Numbered from the stretch's first letter, positions 53,757 through 63,124 are shown. The stretch: 64,000 nt of DNA from an uncultured Ectothiorhodospiraceae bacterium (GCA_937141935.1 CAKZQS010000009.1:2501-66500), one strand, 5' to 3'. The notes: generated by a model from the letters alone, not told the origin. A program made the numbers and translations.

Positions 53757-56678
53757 ATGTTCCGTCCCCAGAGCATGATGCTCGCGGGCGGCCTTGTTGT
53801 TGCCGCGACCGCGTGGCTGGCTGCCCCTGACTCGACCCCCAAAGACTGCAGTGGTGGCGGCCTCGCCTGCCCTGCCCCCCTCGTCCCCGTGGAGGCCGAA
53901 GGAAGCGCCAAGATGGCGCGCTACGACATGCGGGCTCGCGCCCACAGCGCCCCGCCGGCCGGCGGCCTGCGCAAGGCCTATGAGGCCAAGCAGGCCCTGC
54001 AGACTCGCAAGGCCGACGTGCGCGGCGCCAGTGGCGAGTGGGAGCAATATGGCCAAGGCCCGCTGCTGGCCAGCGGCCTGGCCCACAACCTCGACCTGGC
54101 GCCGCTGCCGCGGACCAACCTGTTCCGCTACGCCGGCCGGGTCGACGACTTCGCCTATGACCCGGTCAACCAGCGCCTGTTCGTGGCGGTGGGCACCGGC
54201 GGCATCTGGATGAGCGAAGCCACCAACGGCGATGTCTGGACGCTGGGCAACTACTGGGTCAGCGTGGGCGACAACCTGCCCACGCAGGCCAACGGCGGCG
54301 TGCTTTGGACCGCCGGCGGCGGTGGCACGCTGGTCTCGGCCGGCGGCGACAGCGTGATGTCCACCGGCGCCTATCACGGCCTGGGCGCGCACTGGACCAC
54401 CGATCTCGGTGTGACCTGGACGCGCTCCGAGGGCTTCCCCGACGACGCGCTGGTGTTCAACACCGAAGCCGATCCGGGCAACCCCAACATCCTGTACATC
54501 GCCTCGAGCAAGGGCCTGTACCGCTCCGACGATGCCGGCCGCAGCTTCCGCAACGTGGCGCTGCCGACCACGCCGGAATGCGCGGGCAATATCGACCCGA
54601 CCTCGGCCTGCAACCTGGCCAACGTCGTCTCCGACGTCGTGGTCAAGGCCCCTGGCGGCGTGGGCAACTTCAGCTGCAAGAACACCGGCTGCCCGGTGCT
54701 GGCCGCTGTCGGCTGGCGCGCCGGCGCGCAGTTCTACTCGGACGGCGTGACCCCGCAGTCGCCGGCCAACGGCCTGTATCGATCCGACACCGGCCAGGTG
54801 GGGAGCTTCGAGCGCCTGGAACTGGCTGAGCTGGACAAGACCACCGGCCAGGGCTTTGCCCCGCAGGAGCGCATCGGTCGCGTCGAGATGGGCGTGGCCA
54901 ATGGCCCGCTGCAGGACCACAACTATGTCTACGCGATGGTCGGCGATGCCGTGCTGCTGCAGGGCGGCAACTACACCGCCGATCCGCCGCTGGACATCAT
55001 CCTGGGCGAAAACCCGGTCACCACGCTGGTCAACGGCATCTACGTCAGCTCCGACTTCGGCAGCACCTGGACGCAGATGGCGGACACGCTGGAGCTGGGC
55101 ACTACCCCGGGCCCCTTCGCCGCGCTGATCCCGCCGGGTGTGCAGTCCTGGTACAACCAGTACATCAAGCCCGACCCGACCCGGCAGGTGCCGGGCCTGG
55201 GCATCCCCACCCGCCTGGTCTACGGCCTGGAAGAGGTCTTCCAGAACCCGGTCGAAGTGCCGCTGGATGGCACGCTGCAGGCTTTCAACCCCAACGACTT
55301 CCAGAACATCGGCTATTACTTCTCGGCCGAGGGCGCGCTGAACATCAGCGTGCACCCCGACCAGCACGCCAACATCTGGATTCCGGACGGCCTGGGCGGC
55401 GTCTGCCTGTTTATCGGCCACGATGGCGGTGTGAACCGCCAGTGCACGCTGCCCGGTCAGCCGCTGACCCCGCAAGGCTGGTCCTACGGCGAGAACGACG
55501 GCTTCTACACGCTGCTGCCCTATGGCTTTGACGTGGCCAAGGACGGCACCGTGTGGTGGGGTCTGCAGGACAACGGCTCCGGCTTCACCGGCGCCGACGG
55601 CGTGTCGATCCAGGCCCACGGCGGCGACGGCGTGTACGCGGCCGTGGACCCGGACAACTCGGATCTGTCCTACACCGAGTCGCAGAACGGCGGCCTGCGC
55701 CGCACCACCGACCGCGGCCTGACCTCCACCGGCATCGCGCCGCCCTACGCCCGCGTGAACTTCGTCAACTGGTTCCAGATGGACCCGCTCGACCCGAACC
55801 ACATGATCACGACGGCCAACCAGGTCTTCGAGACGCTGGACGCGCCGAACGTGACCAGCGGCACCTGGAACGAGGTTTACCGCCTGGGCGTGAACCCGCG
55901 CACCGAGGTGCTGTTCACGGCCAAGGTGGCCGATGTGCACGGCTCGGCGATCTACGTCGGCGCCTGCGGCGACTGCGGCGTGACCACGAACGACACGGGC
56001 TTCCAGAACAAGCTGGCGACCAATATCGGCGGCAGCCGGGATCCGGTACCGGGCACCTCGCAGGGCTGGCACACGGCCACCGCGGCCGGCCTGCCGAACC
56101 GCTACATCGGCGCCATCGAGATCGACCCCGAAGACCCCTTCACCGTGTACGTCGGCCTGCATGGCTATGACTCCGGCGGCCTGCGTGGCCCCGGCGCCTT
56201 CGGTGACCAGAACCCGGTCGACCCGCAGGTCGAGGCCGGCAACCTGTTCAAGTCCACCGACGCCGGCGAAACCTTCGTGCCGATCCAGGGCAGCCTGCCG
56301 GTCACGCCGATCGACAACATCCTGGTGCGCGACGGCCAGCTGCTGGTCGCCACGAACCTGGGCGTGTTCATCTCCAGCGACCTGGAAGGCTCCGACTGGG
56401 CCCCGCTGGGCAGCAACCTGCCGAACGTGCCGGTCACCCAGATCAAGATGCAGCCGGGCAACCCGAACACGCTGTTCGCGTCGACCTACGGCCGCCACAT
56501 CTGGACCTACACCTTCCCGGCGGACGCCCAGATGAGCGAAAACCCGGTGGATGCCCGTCGTGATCGCGGCTCCGCGGCCCGCGCGGCCGGCAGCTCGCTG
56601 CGTGGCGGCGCCGCCGGCGGCCTGGCGTTGCTGGTGCTGGCACTGCTTGGCCTGCGGCGTATGCGCCGCGCCCACTAA
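53757..56678 (+). CDS. Large secreted Asp-box (BNR/VPS10-like beta-propeller) protein with C-terminal sorting tail
   Basis: 973 aa. An N-terminal hydrophobic signal (MLAGGLVVAATAWLA) is followed by a predicted beta-propeller rich in Asp-box repeats: TTDLGVTW, SDDAGRSF, SSDFGSTW, STDAGETF, and looser copies. Such repeats occur in sialidases, photosystem assembly factors and VPS10-like exo-glucanases; no sialidase catalytic set was recognised, so enzymatic function is open. The C-terminus SSLRGGAAGGLALLVLALLGLRRMRR has the glycine pair, hydrophobic helix and basic end of a GlyGly-CTERM-type sorting signal. Monocistronic, with promoter- and terminator-like elements on either side. Confidence 0.85.
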   Translation: MFRPQSMMLAGGLVVAATAWLAAPDSTPKDCSGGGLACPAPLVPVEAEGSAKMARYDMRARAHSAPPAGGLRKAYEAKQALQTRKADVRGASGEWEQYGQGPLLASGLAHNLDLAPLPRTNLFRYAGRVDDFAYDPVNQRLFVAVGTGGIWMSEATNGDVWTLGNYWVSVGDNLPTQANGGVLWTAGGGGTLVSAGGDSVMSTGAYHGLGAHWTTDLGVTWTRSEGFPDDALVFNTEADPGNPNILYIASSKGLYRSDDAGRSFRNVALPTTPECAGNIDPTSACNLANVVSDVVVKAPGGVGNFSCKNTGCPVLAAVGWRAGAQFYSDGVTPQSPANGLYRSDTGQVGSFERLELAELDKTTGQGFAPQERIGRVEMGVANGPLQDHNYVYAMVGDAVLLQGGNYTADPPLDIILGENPVTTLVNGIYVSSDFGSTWTQMADTLELGTTPGPFAALIPPGVQSWYNQYIKPDPTRQVPGLGIPTRLVYGLEEVFQNPVEVPLDGTLQAFNPNDFQNIGYYFSAEGALNISVHPDQHANIWIPDGLGGVCLFIGHDGGVNRQCTLPGQPLTPQGWSYGENDGFYTLLPYGFDVAKDGTVWWGLQDNGSGFTGADGVSIQAHGGDGVYAAVDPDNSDLSYTESQNGGLRRTTDRGLTSTGIAPPYARVNFVNWFQMDPLDPNHMITTANQVFETLDAPNVTSGTWNEVYRLGVNPRTEVLFTAKVADVHGSAIYVGACGDCGVTTNDTGFQNKLATNIGGSRDPVPGTSQGWHTATAAGLPNRYIGAIEIDPEDPFTVYVGLHGYDSGGLRGPGAFGDQNPVDPQVEAGNLFKSTDAGETFVPIQGSLPVTPIDNILVRDGQLLVATNLGVFISSDLEGSDWAPLGSNLPNVPVTQIKMQPGNPNTLFASTYGRHIWTYTFPADAQMSENPVDARRDRGSAARAAGSSLRGGAAGGLALLVLALLGLRRMRRAH

Positions 56679-56713
56679 GGCGTAGACAACAAGGCCCGAC
56701 CACGGGCCGCCAG

Positions 56714-56749
56714 GCCGGTGGCAGCGCAAGCTGCCGCCGGCTTTTTTTT
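56714..56749 (+). terminator. Strong intrinsic terminator after the Asp-box protein gene
   Basis: GCCGGTGGCAGC-GCAA-GCTGCCGCCGGC (12-bp stem with one wobble, GNRA-type loop) followed by eight T residues. It lies 36 bp after the stop codon. Confidence 0.92.
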
Positions 56750-56791
56750 GCCCGAGGCCGCTACACTGGCGCCACACAGGGAGGATTGCGC

Positions 56792-57211
56792 ATGGCTTCG
56801 CGGCGCTTTGGCTGGAACAACTTCGCCCCACGCTGGTTTTTTGCACTGCTGCTGGTGCTGTCCACCTGGAACCCGGCCGGGCTGTCCTGGATGCACTGGG
56901 CACTGGCCGACCTGCGCAGCTTTGGCCCTTGGCAGGCGCTCAGCGGCCTGCTGCTGATCGTGGGCTGGACGATTTACCTGCGGGCCACCTTCCGCTCGCT
57001 GGGCGTCGTCGGCATGGCGCTGGTCGCGGCCCTTTTCGCCTGCCTGGTGTGGCTGCTGTTCGAGCTGGGATGGGTGCGGCGCGATTCGGCGCAGGCCGTG
57101 GCCTGGCTGGTGGAGTTTGGCGTGGCGACGCTGATGGCCGTGGGCATGAGCTGGTCGCATGTGCGCCGGCGCCTGAGCGGCCAGGTGGACATGGACGACG
57201 TCGAGGAATAG
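56792..57211 (+). CDS. DUF6524-like small membrane protein
   Basis: 139 aa with about four transmembrane helices (FFALLLVLSTWNPAGLSW, ALSGLLLIVGWTIYL, LGVVGMALVAALFACLVWLLF, AVAWLVEFGVATLMAVGMSW) and a short acidic tail (VDMDDVEE). The start MASRRFGWNNFAPRWF, behind GGGAGG, has the WNNFxPRW-like opening of DUF6524 proteins. Function unknown. It is followed by 236 bp of gene-free, GC-rich sequence. Confidence 0.78.
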   Translation: MASRRFGWNNFAPRWFFALLLVLSTWNPAGLSWMHWALADLRSFGPWQALSGLLLIVGWTIYLRATFRSLGVVGMALVAALFACLVWLLFELGWVRRDSAQAVAWLVEFGVATLMAVGMSWSHVRRRLSGQVDMDDVEE

Positions 57212-57447
57212 CGCCCGAGCCCGGCGCCAACCCCGGCGCCGACGCCGGCGTCCATACCGGCCCGAATCCCCGCCCCACGGGCGGCGGTGGGCCGCGCCGA
57301 CATTACAGGCTCGCCGCGGCGGGCGAAAAGCTTTAGCATTCGCGCTCCGCTGCGCGCCTCACGCGCGCACGCGCGCTGCTGTTCCGGCAGCCGATCGCGG
57401 CGTCATACCCCACAGGCGACGCCTCACGATTCACCAAGGAAAGCACC

Positions 57448-59271
57448 ATGCACCAATACAAAGCGCCTCTGCGCGACATGAAGTTCCTCCTGCACGAGGT
57501 CTTCGATTACGACGCCCACTACGCCGGCCTGCCCGGTGGCGAAAACGCCAGCCCCGACATCGTCGATGCCGTGCTCGACGAAATGGCGCGTTTTTGCGAA
57601 ACCGAAATCGCCCCGCTAAACCAGTCGGGCGATGAGGAAGGCTGCCGCCTGGAAGATGGCCAGGTCATCACGCCCAAGGGCTTCAAGGAGGCCTACGCGG
57701 CCTTCCGCGACGCCGGCTGGCCCAGCCTGTCGCACCCCGAGGAGTTCGGCGGCCAGGGCCTGCCGATGTCGCTCGGCCTGATCAAGCACGAGCTGATCGC
57801 CACGGCGAACTGGTCCTGGAGCATGTACCCGGGCCTGTCCATCGGCGCGATGAACACGATCTTCCTGCACGGCAGCGACGAGCAGAAAGACCGCTTCCTG
57901 AAGCCGCTGGTCTCCGGCGAGTGGCTGGGCACGATGTGCCTGACCGAGCCGCATTGCGGCACCGACCTGGGCCAGCTCAAGACCCGCGCCGAGCCCAATG
58001 GCGACGGCACCTACAAGGTCAGCGGCACGAAGATCTTCATCTCTTCGGGCGACCATGATTTCAGCGACAACATCATCCACATCGTGCTGGCCCGCCTCCC
58101 CGATGCGCCCGAGGGCACCAAGGGCATCTCGCTCTTCATCATCCCCAAGCTGAAGGTCAATGCCGACGGCAGCGCCGGCGAGAGCAACAACGTCAGCTGT
58201 GGCTCGCTGGAAAAGAAGATGGGCATCAAGGCCTCGGCCACCGCCGTCATCAACTTCGATGGCAGCGAGGCGGTGATGCTGGGCGAGCCCAACAAGGGCA
58301 TGGAGGCGATGTTCACCTTCATGAACACCGCCCGCATCGGCACCGGCATCCAGGGCATCGCCCACACCGAGCTGTCCTACCAGGGCGCCGTGGCCTATGC
58401 CAAGGAGCGCCGCTCGATGCGCGCGCTGTCGGGCAAGAAAGAGCCCGAGAAGCCGGCCGATGCGCTGATCTACCACGCCGACGTGCGCCGCATGCTGCTG
58501 ACCCAGAAGGCGATTGCCGAGGGCGGCCGGGCGATGCTGTACCACGCCGCCAAATACGCCGACAAGATGGCCACCGGCGACGCCGAGGCCTGGAAGGTCT
58601 TCGACGACAAGCTCGGCTTTTTGACCCCGATCATCAAGGGTTTTCTGACCGAGCTGGGCTTCGAGGCCGCCAACCACGGCGTGCAGGTCTTCGGCGGCCA
58701 CGGCTACATCCACGAGTGGGGCATGGAGCAGATCGTGCGCGACGCGCGCATCGCCACGCTCTATGAAGGCACCACCGGCATCCAGGCCTTGGACCTGCTG
58801 GGCCGCAAGGTCATCATCATGTCCCGCGGCAAGGCCGTCGTGGAGTTCACCGGCGAGATCGCCCGTTTCTGCGCCCAGCACAACCCGGTCACCGGCTCAC
58901 GCCGCCGCCGTGTGCTGCGCCGCTACGTGACGGCGCTGTCCTCGCTGTCGGTCAAGTGGAACTGGCTGACCGCCCGCATCCTGCTCAACGCCCGCAAGGA
59001 GCGTGACGCCGTGGGCGCCGCCGCCGTGGACTTCCTGATGTTCTCGGGCTACGTGACGATGGCCTACTTCTGGGCGCAGATGCTGGTCACCGCCTACGAG
59101 AAGCTGGAACAGGGCGGCAACGAAACGCCGGACTTCTACAAGGCCAAGATCCGCACCGCCGAGTTCTACCTGGACCGCATCCTGCCGCGCAACGAGGCGC
59201 ATGCCGAGGCCATCGCCGCCGGCCCGCGCTCGACGATGGCGCTGGACCAGGATCACTTCATCTTCGAATAA
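57448..59271 (+). CDS. Acyl-CoA dehydrogenase (large, C-terminally extended type)
   Basis: FAD-dependent dehydrogenase for beta-oxidation-type substrates, 607 aa. It begins MHQYKAPLRDMKFLLHEVFDY, the opening of the PA0506/FadE-like and DmdC-like branch with a C-terminal extra domain. Motifs: TMCLTEPHCGTDLGQLKTRAE (FAD contact), TKIFISSGDHDFSDNIIHIVLAR, FGGHGYIHEWGMEQIVRDARIATLYEGTTGIQALDLLGRK. The substrate (medium/long acyl-CoA or 3-methylmercaptopropionyl-CoA) cannot be decided. It is flanked by its own AAGGAA ribosome-binding site and a strong terminator. Confidence 0.94.
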   Translation: MHQYKAPLRDMKFLLHEVFDYDAHYAGLPGGENASPDIVDAVLDEMARFCETEIAPLNQSGDEEGCRLEDGQVITPKGFKEAYAAFRDAGWPSLSHPEEFGGQGLPMSLGLIKHELIATANWSWSMYPGLSIGAMNTIFLHGSDEQKDRFLKPLVSGEWLGTMCLTEPHCGTDLGQLKTRAEPNGDGTYKVSGTKIFISSGDHDFSDNIIHIVLARLPDAPEGTKGISLFIIPKLKVNADGSAGESNNVSCGSLEKKMGIKASATAVINFDGSEAVMLGEPNKGMEAMFTFMNTARIGTGIQGIAHTELSYQGAVAYAKERRSMRALSGKKEPEKPADALIYHADVRRMLLTQKAIAEGGRAMLYHAAKYADKMATGDAEAWKVFDDKLGFLTPIIKGFLTELGFEAANHGVQVFGGHGYIHEWGMEQIVRDARIATLYEGTTGIQALDLLGRKVIIMSRGKAVVEFTGEIARFCAQHNPVTGSRRRRVLRRYVTALSSLSVKWNWLTARILLNARKERDAVGAAAVDFLMFSGYVTMAYFWAQMLVTAYEKLEQGGNETPDFYKAKIRTAEFYLDRILPRNEAHAEAIAAGPRSTMALDQDHFIFE

Positions 59272-59319
59272 ACCCTTCGAAGACGCGCCCCGGGCTGGCC
59301 CCGGGGGGCGCGCTGATCG

Positions 59320-59354
59320 GCCGCCGCAGCCTTCCTGGCTGCGGCGGCTTTTTT
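59320..59354 (+). terminator. Strong intrinsic terminator after the acyl-CoA dehydrogenase gene
   Basis: Perfect 12-bp stem GCCGCCGCAGCC/GGCTGCGGCGGC with a TTCCT loop and six T residues, about 48 bp after the stop. It is oriented for the plus-strand gene. Confidence 0.93.
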
Positions 59355-59393
59355 ATGCGCCCCGGCGCGCGGGTGTGCCCTGGGGGCGCGGCG

Positions 59394-59870
59394 CTAGAGC
59401 AAGGCCTCGATGTCCTTGCCGATGGACTCGGGCTTGTCCACCGAGCCATAACGCTTGACCACCTCCCCCTCGCGGTTGACCAGGAACTTGGTGAAGTTCC
59501 ACTTGATGCCCTCGCTGCCCAGCAGGCCCTTCTGCGCGCTCTTGAGCTCCTGGTACAGCGGATGGGCCTCGTCGCCGTTGACCTTGACCTTGGCAAACAT
59601 CGGGAAGCTGACGTTGTAGGTCAGGCTGCAGAAGGACTGGATGTCCGCCTCGCTGCCCGGCTCCTGGCTGCCGAACTGGTTGCAGGGAAAACCCAGCACC
59701 GCGAAGCCGCGATCCTTGTACTGCGCGTACAGCGCCTCCAGGCCCTCGTACTGCGGCGTGAAACCGCACTTGCTGGCGACGTTGACGATCAGCAGAACCT
59801 GGCCGCGGTAGTCCTCCAGCGTGGTCGGCTGGCCGTCGATGGTGGTGACGCTGTGCTCGTAGATGCTCAT
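59394..59870 (-). CDS. Glutathione peroxidase-family thiol peroxidase
   Basis: 158 aa thioredoxin-fold peroxidase. Catalytic region VNVASKCGFTPQYEGLEALY (peroxidatic cysteine), FPCNQFGSQEPG (glutamine, and a second cysteine), and KWNFTKFLVNREGEVV (tryptophan and asparagine), completing the Cys-Gln-Trp-Asn tetrad. Bacterial members often use thioredoxin rather than glutathione. Start MSIYEHSVTTIDG. It faces the acyl-CoA dehydrogenase gene and is divergent from the YhhN gene. Confidence 0.95.
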   Translation of the reverse strand: MSIYEHSVTTIDGQPTTLEDYRGQVLLIVNVASKCGFTPQYEGLEALYAQYKDRGFAVLGFPCNQFGSQEPGSEADIQSFCSLTYNVSFPMFAKVKVNGDEAHPLYQELKSAQKGLLGSEGIKWNFTKFLVNREGEVVKRYGSVDKPESIGKDIEALL

Positions 59871-59982
59871 GGGGTGTCCGGATGCATGGCGAGCCCGGAT
59901 TGTACGCCCGCCGGGGCCTGTCGCGGCCCGGCTACAATCGCCCCCAGAAGCGCGCACACCGCGGCGCACACCGGAGACTGCG

Positions 59983-60639
59983 ATGCCCCTGCCCGCGCCC
60001 CTGTGGCCTTATGTCGGCGCCTGCGCCATCGGCCTGGCCATGACCCTGCTGGCCGACGCCCGCGGCCAGCGCGCGCTGGAGTGGGTGGGCAAGCCGCTCG
60101 CCGCGCTGGCCTTCGTCGCCGCCGGTTTCGCCTGGGGCGGACTGGACTCGCCCTATGCGCAGTGGATTCTGGCCGGGCTGGTCTTCGGCGCGCTGGGCGA
60201 TGTGCTGCTGATCCCCCCGGGCACCGGCAAGGTCTTTCTGGGTGGCATGGTCGCCTTCGCGCTGGGCCACCTGTTCTATGTCGTGGCCTTTGCCCAGTGG
60301 CCGATGACCGCCACGGCGCTGGCCGGCGCCACGCTGGGCATGCTGCTCTTCGCGCTGCTGATCGGCCGCTGGCTGATGCCGCACGTGCCCCGCGACTTCG
60401 TGGGCCCCGTGCTGGGTTACATCGGCATCATCAGCCTGATGGTGGCGGTGGGCATCGCGATCACGCTGGCCGGCGCCCCCTGGCCCTTGCTGGTCGGGGC
60501 CATTGGCTTCGCGCTGTCGGATCTGGCCGTGGCGCGGCACCGCTTCGTGGCGCCGGGCCGCGGCAACCGCCTGTGGGGGCTGCCGCTGTATTTCGCCTCG
60601 CAGCTGGTCATTGCCAGCACCGTGATCTATGCGCCCTGA
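59983..60639 (+). CDS. YhhN-family lysoplasmalogenase-like membrane protein
   Basis: 218 aa with about eight transmembrane helices. Family features: KPLAALAFVAAGF, the conserved FGALGDVLLIPPGTGKVFLGGMVAFALGHLFYV with its aspartates, and GFALSDLAVARHRF near the end. Eukaryotic relatives (TMEM86) hydrolyse lysoplasmalogen vinyl ether bonds; the bacterial substrate is uncertain. ATG 59983 follows GGAGACTGCG. Its last codons fall inside the first unit of a tandem repeat array. Confidence 0.85.
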   Translation: MPLPAPLWPYVGACAIGLAMTLLADARGQRALEWVGKPLAALAFVAAGFAWGGLDSPYAQWILAGLVFGALGDVLLIPPGTGKVFLGGMVAFALGHLFYVVAFAQWPMTATALAGATLGMLLFALLIGRWLMPHVPRDFVGPVLGYIGIISLMVAVGIAITLAGAPWPLLVGAIGFALSDLAVARHRFVAPGRGNRLWGLPLYFASQLVIASTVIYAP

Positions 60640-60770
60640 GGCGCAGCAGATTTGGGCGCCCTGAGGCGCGGCAGATCTGGGCGCCCCAGGGCGCGGATTT
60701 GGGCGCCCTGAGTCGGACAGCGTGAGGCGCGAGATTGGGCGCGCGAAAGCGCGGATCTGCGCGCCCGCAG
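60631..60770. repeat. Imperfect ~25-bp tandem repeats (GCGCCCTGAGGCGCgGCAGATtTGGG)
   Basis: About five degenerating copies beginning inside the last codons and stop of the YhhN gene and running to the end of parB. The first two 26-bp units differ at two positions; later ones are shortened or interrupted. Each contains small GGCGCC-like palindromes. There is no gene in the 144-bp gap. Confidence 0.8.
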
Positions 60771-60783
60771 GGGCCGCCGGGCC

Positions 60784-61692
60784 TTAGCCGTTCAGCAGGC
60801 GGCTGAAAATCGATTCCAGCTGCTCGGGCGAGGCGTAATCGATAACGATACGCCCGCGCCCGGCCGTGACCGGCTTCAGTGCGACCTTGGCGCGCAGGCG
60901 CTCGGCCAGCCGGTCGCGCTGCGCCAGGCTGCGGTCATCCAGCGGCGGCGGCGGCGTGCGCGTGGCCAGGGCCTGCGGCTCGCTGAGGCGGCGCACCAGC
61001 GCCTCGGTGTCGCGCACCGACAAGCCCTCGCGCTGCACCCGGGCGGCCAGCTCCTCCTGCAGCGGCGCATCCAGCGTCAGCAGCGCGCGGCCGTGGCCCA
61101 TTTCGATCAGGCCGTGGCGCAGCATGTCCTGCACCGCCGTGCTCAGGTTCAGCAGCCGCAGCATGTTGCTGACAGCGGCGCGCGAGCGGCCCACCGCCTC
61201 GGCGCATTGCTCGTGGGTCAGGCCCACTTCGGCGATCAGCCGAGCCAGCGCATTGGCCTCGTCGATGGGGTTCAGGCCCTCGCGCTGAATGTTCTCGATC
61301 AGGCCGATGGCCAGAACGGCGCGGTCTTCCAGCGGCCGTACCAGGGCCGGAATCTGGCTCAGGCCGGCGAGCTGCGCGGCACGCCAGCGGCGTTCGCCGG
61401 CCACGATCTCGTAGCGATCGCGCTGCGTCGGCAAGGGCCGTACGACGATGGGCTGCACCACGCCCTGGGCACGGATCGAGTCGGCCAGCTCGCGCAGCGC
61501 GTTTTCGTCCATGACCTTGCGCGGCTGCAGGGCGCCAGGCTGCACCTGCTTGAGGTCCAGCTCGACGACCTGCTCGCCCCCGCCGGCGGGCGCCGTGTTG
61601 TCGGCGGCCTCCTCGGCCGGCCGCACCAGGCTCAGGCTGTCGCCCAGCAGCGCATCCAGCCCCTTGCCCAGGCCCTTGCGGTTCTTCGTCAT
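60784..61692 (-). CDS. parB: Chromosome partitioning protein ParB
   Basis: CTP-dependent DNA clamp that loads at parS. The start KNRKGLGKGLDALLGD is typical. ParB/Srx box: VVRPLPTQRDRYEIVAGERRWRAAQLAGL; helix-turn-helix: LTHEQCAEAVGRSRAAVSNMLRLLNL; C-terminal dimerisation end GRIVIDYASPEQLESIFSRLLNG. 302 aa. ATG overlaps the parA stop. Confidence 0.97.
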   Translation of the reverse strand: MTKNRKGLGKGLDALLGDSLSLVRPAEEAADNTAPAGGGEQVVELDLKQVQPGALQPRKVMDENALRELADSIRAQGVVQPIVVRPLPTQRDRYEIVAGERRWRAAQLAGLSQIPALVRPLEDRAVLAIGLIENIQREGLNPIDEANALARLIAEVGLTHEQCAEAVGRSRAAVSNMLRLLNLSTAVQDMLRHGLIEMGHGRALLTLDAPLQEELAARVQREGLSVRDTEALVRRLSEPQALATRTPPPPLDDRSLAQRDRLAERLRAKVALKPVTAGRGRIVIDYASPEQLESIFSRLLNG

Positions 61693-62459
61693 GATTTGCG
61701 GTTCTCTCGTCGGGTCAGCTCGCCGGCCAGCGCGATATAGGCCTTGGCGCCGGTGGAGCGCGGGTCGTAGCTGATGACCGGCTCGCCGTGGCTGGGCGCC
61801 TCGGCCAGGCGGACATTGCGCGGCACGACGGTGCGCAGCAGCGAATCATCAAAATGCTTGGTCAGCTCCAGCGACACCTGCCGCGACAGGTTGCTGCGCG
61901 GGTCGTACATCGTGCGCAGCACGCCGGCGATCTCCAGCCGCGGGTTCACGCTTTGCCGGATCTGGCCGATGGTGCGCACCAGCGAGGACAAGCCCTCCAG
62001 CGCGTAGTACTCGCACTGCATCGGAATCACCACGCCGTCCGCGGCGGCCAGCGCGTTCACCGTCAGCATCGACAGCGAGGGCGGGCAATCCAGCAGCACC
62101 ACGTCGAAGCGGCCGTCCAGCGAGGCCAGCGCCTGGCGCAGCACGCCGCTGGCCGAGTCACGGTTCTTCAGGTGCACCTCGGCCGCGGTCAGCGTGTCGT
62201 TGGCCGGCAGCACCGACAGATTGGCCGTCGGCGTGGGCACCACGGCCTCCAGGGCCGTGGCGTCGCCAGTCAGCACCTCGCAGGCGCCACGCTCGATGCC
62301 GTGCTTGTCGACGCCCACGCCCATGGTCGCATTGCCCTGGGCGTCGAGGTCTACGAGCAAGACGCGCCGCTTCATCGCCGCCAGGGCGGCGGCGAGGTTG
62401 ACGCTGGTCGTGGTCTTGCCCACGCCGCCCTTCTGGTTGGCGATGGCGTATATCTTCAT
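61689..62459 (-). CDS. parA: Chromosome partitioning ATPase ParA
   Basis: Deviant Walker ATPase (MinD/ParA family) that works with ParB in origin segregation. MKIYAIANQKGGVGKTTTSVNLAAAL contains the signature lysine of the deviant Walker A motif; LLVDLDAQGNAT and VVLLDCPPSLSMLTVNAL follow. 256 aa. Its ATG overlaps the rsmG stop. The longer track ORF reads into rsmG. Confidence 0.97.
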   Translation of the reverse strand: MKIYAIANQKGGVGKTTTSVNLAAALAAMKRRVLLVDLDAQGNATMGVGVDKHGIERGACEVLTGDATALEAVVPTPTANLSVLPANDTLTAAEVHLKNRDSASGVLRQALASLDGRFDVVLLDCPPSLSMLTVNALAAADGVVIPMQCEYYALEGLSSLVRTIGQIRQSVNPRLEIAGVLRTMYDPRSNLSRQVSLELTKHFDDSLLRTVVPRNVRLAEAPSHGEPVISYDPRSTGAKAYIALAGELTRRENRKS

Positions 62460-63124
62460 GCGGGGCTTCCCGGGCTGCTCGCGGTGGGGGTGTCGCCCTC
62501 GTCCGGGCGCGTCAGGCGCAGCAGCGTGCGCTGCGCGGACAGCCCCGGTACCGACACCGGCTCTATTGTATAGCGCCAGCCGCTGCCCTCGACGGCGGCC
62601 AGCTCTTCGGCGACCCCCGGGCCCTTGAGCGCCAGCACGCAACCGCCGGCCGCAAGCAGCGGCGCGACCAGTGGCAGCAGGCGCTCCAGCGGCGCGAAGG
62701 CGCGACAGACCACCGCCTCGAAGGGCCCCGCCACATCCTCGACCCGCGCATGCCGCGCGCGGAAATTGCGCAGCCCCCACTCGCCGGCCACGGCCTGCTG
62801 GAAGGCGATCTTCTTGCCGCGGGCATCGACGGAGGTGAACACGGTGTCCGGCCGCTCGCGCGCCCACAGCAGCCCGGGCAGCCCCGCGCCGCTGCCCACG
62901 TCACAGACCGTCGCCGGCAGCTGCGGGGGCAGCGCGGCCAGGCAATCGAGCAGGTGCTTGCGCACGATCTCGAGCGGGTCGGTGATCGCCGTCAGGTTGG
63001 TGCGCGCGTTCCAGCGCAGCAGCGCGTCGACATAGGCCGCCAGTTGCGCCTCGCGCGCCGCGTCCGGCGCTAGGTCCAGGCCCGCCAGTCCGGCCTGCAA
63101 GGCCGCGCGGGCCGCCGCATTCAC
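62456..63124 (-). CDS. rsmG: 16S rRNA (guanine527-N7)-methyltransferase
   Basis: SAM-dependent methylation of G527 in 16S rRNA. Motifs LLRWNARTNLTAITDPLEIVRKHLLDCLA and the SAM loop VCDVGSGAGLPGLLWA; RARHARVEDVAGPFEAVVCRAFAPLERLL. 222 aa from GTG 63124, which overlaps the stop of the acyl-CoA synthetase (GTGA). Normally rsmG follows mnmG; here it does not. Confidence 0.95.
   Translation of the reverse strand: MNAAARAALQAGLAGLDLAPDAAREAQLAAYVDALLRWNARTNLTAITDPLEIVRKHLLDCLAALPPQLPATVCDVGSGAGLPGLLWARERPDTVFTSVDARGKKIAFQQAVAGEWGLRNFRARHARVEDVAGPFEAVVCRAFAPLERLLPLVAPLLAAGGCVLALKGPGVAEELAAVEGSGWRYTIEPVSVPGLSAQRTLLRLTRPDEGDTPTASSPGSPA

Noticed and set aside
53709-56903. 1064-aa minus-strand ORF opposite the Asp-box protein gene
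   Set aside because: Shadow frame: arginine/glycine/histidine-rich with no domain, antisense to a gene with signal peptide, Asp-box repeats and ribosome-binding site.
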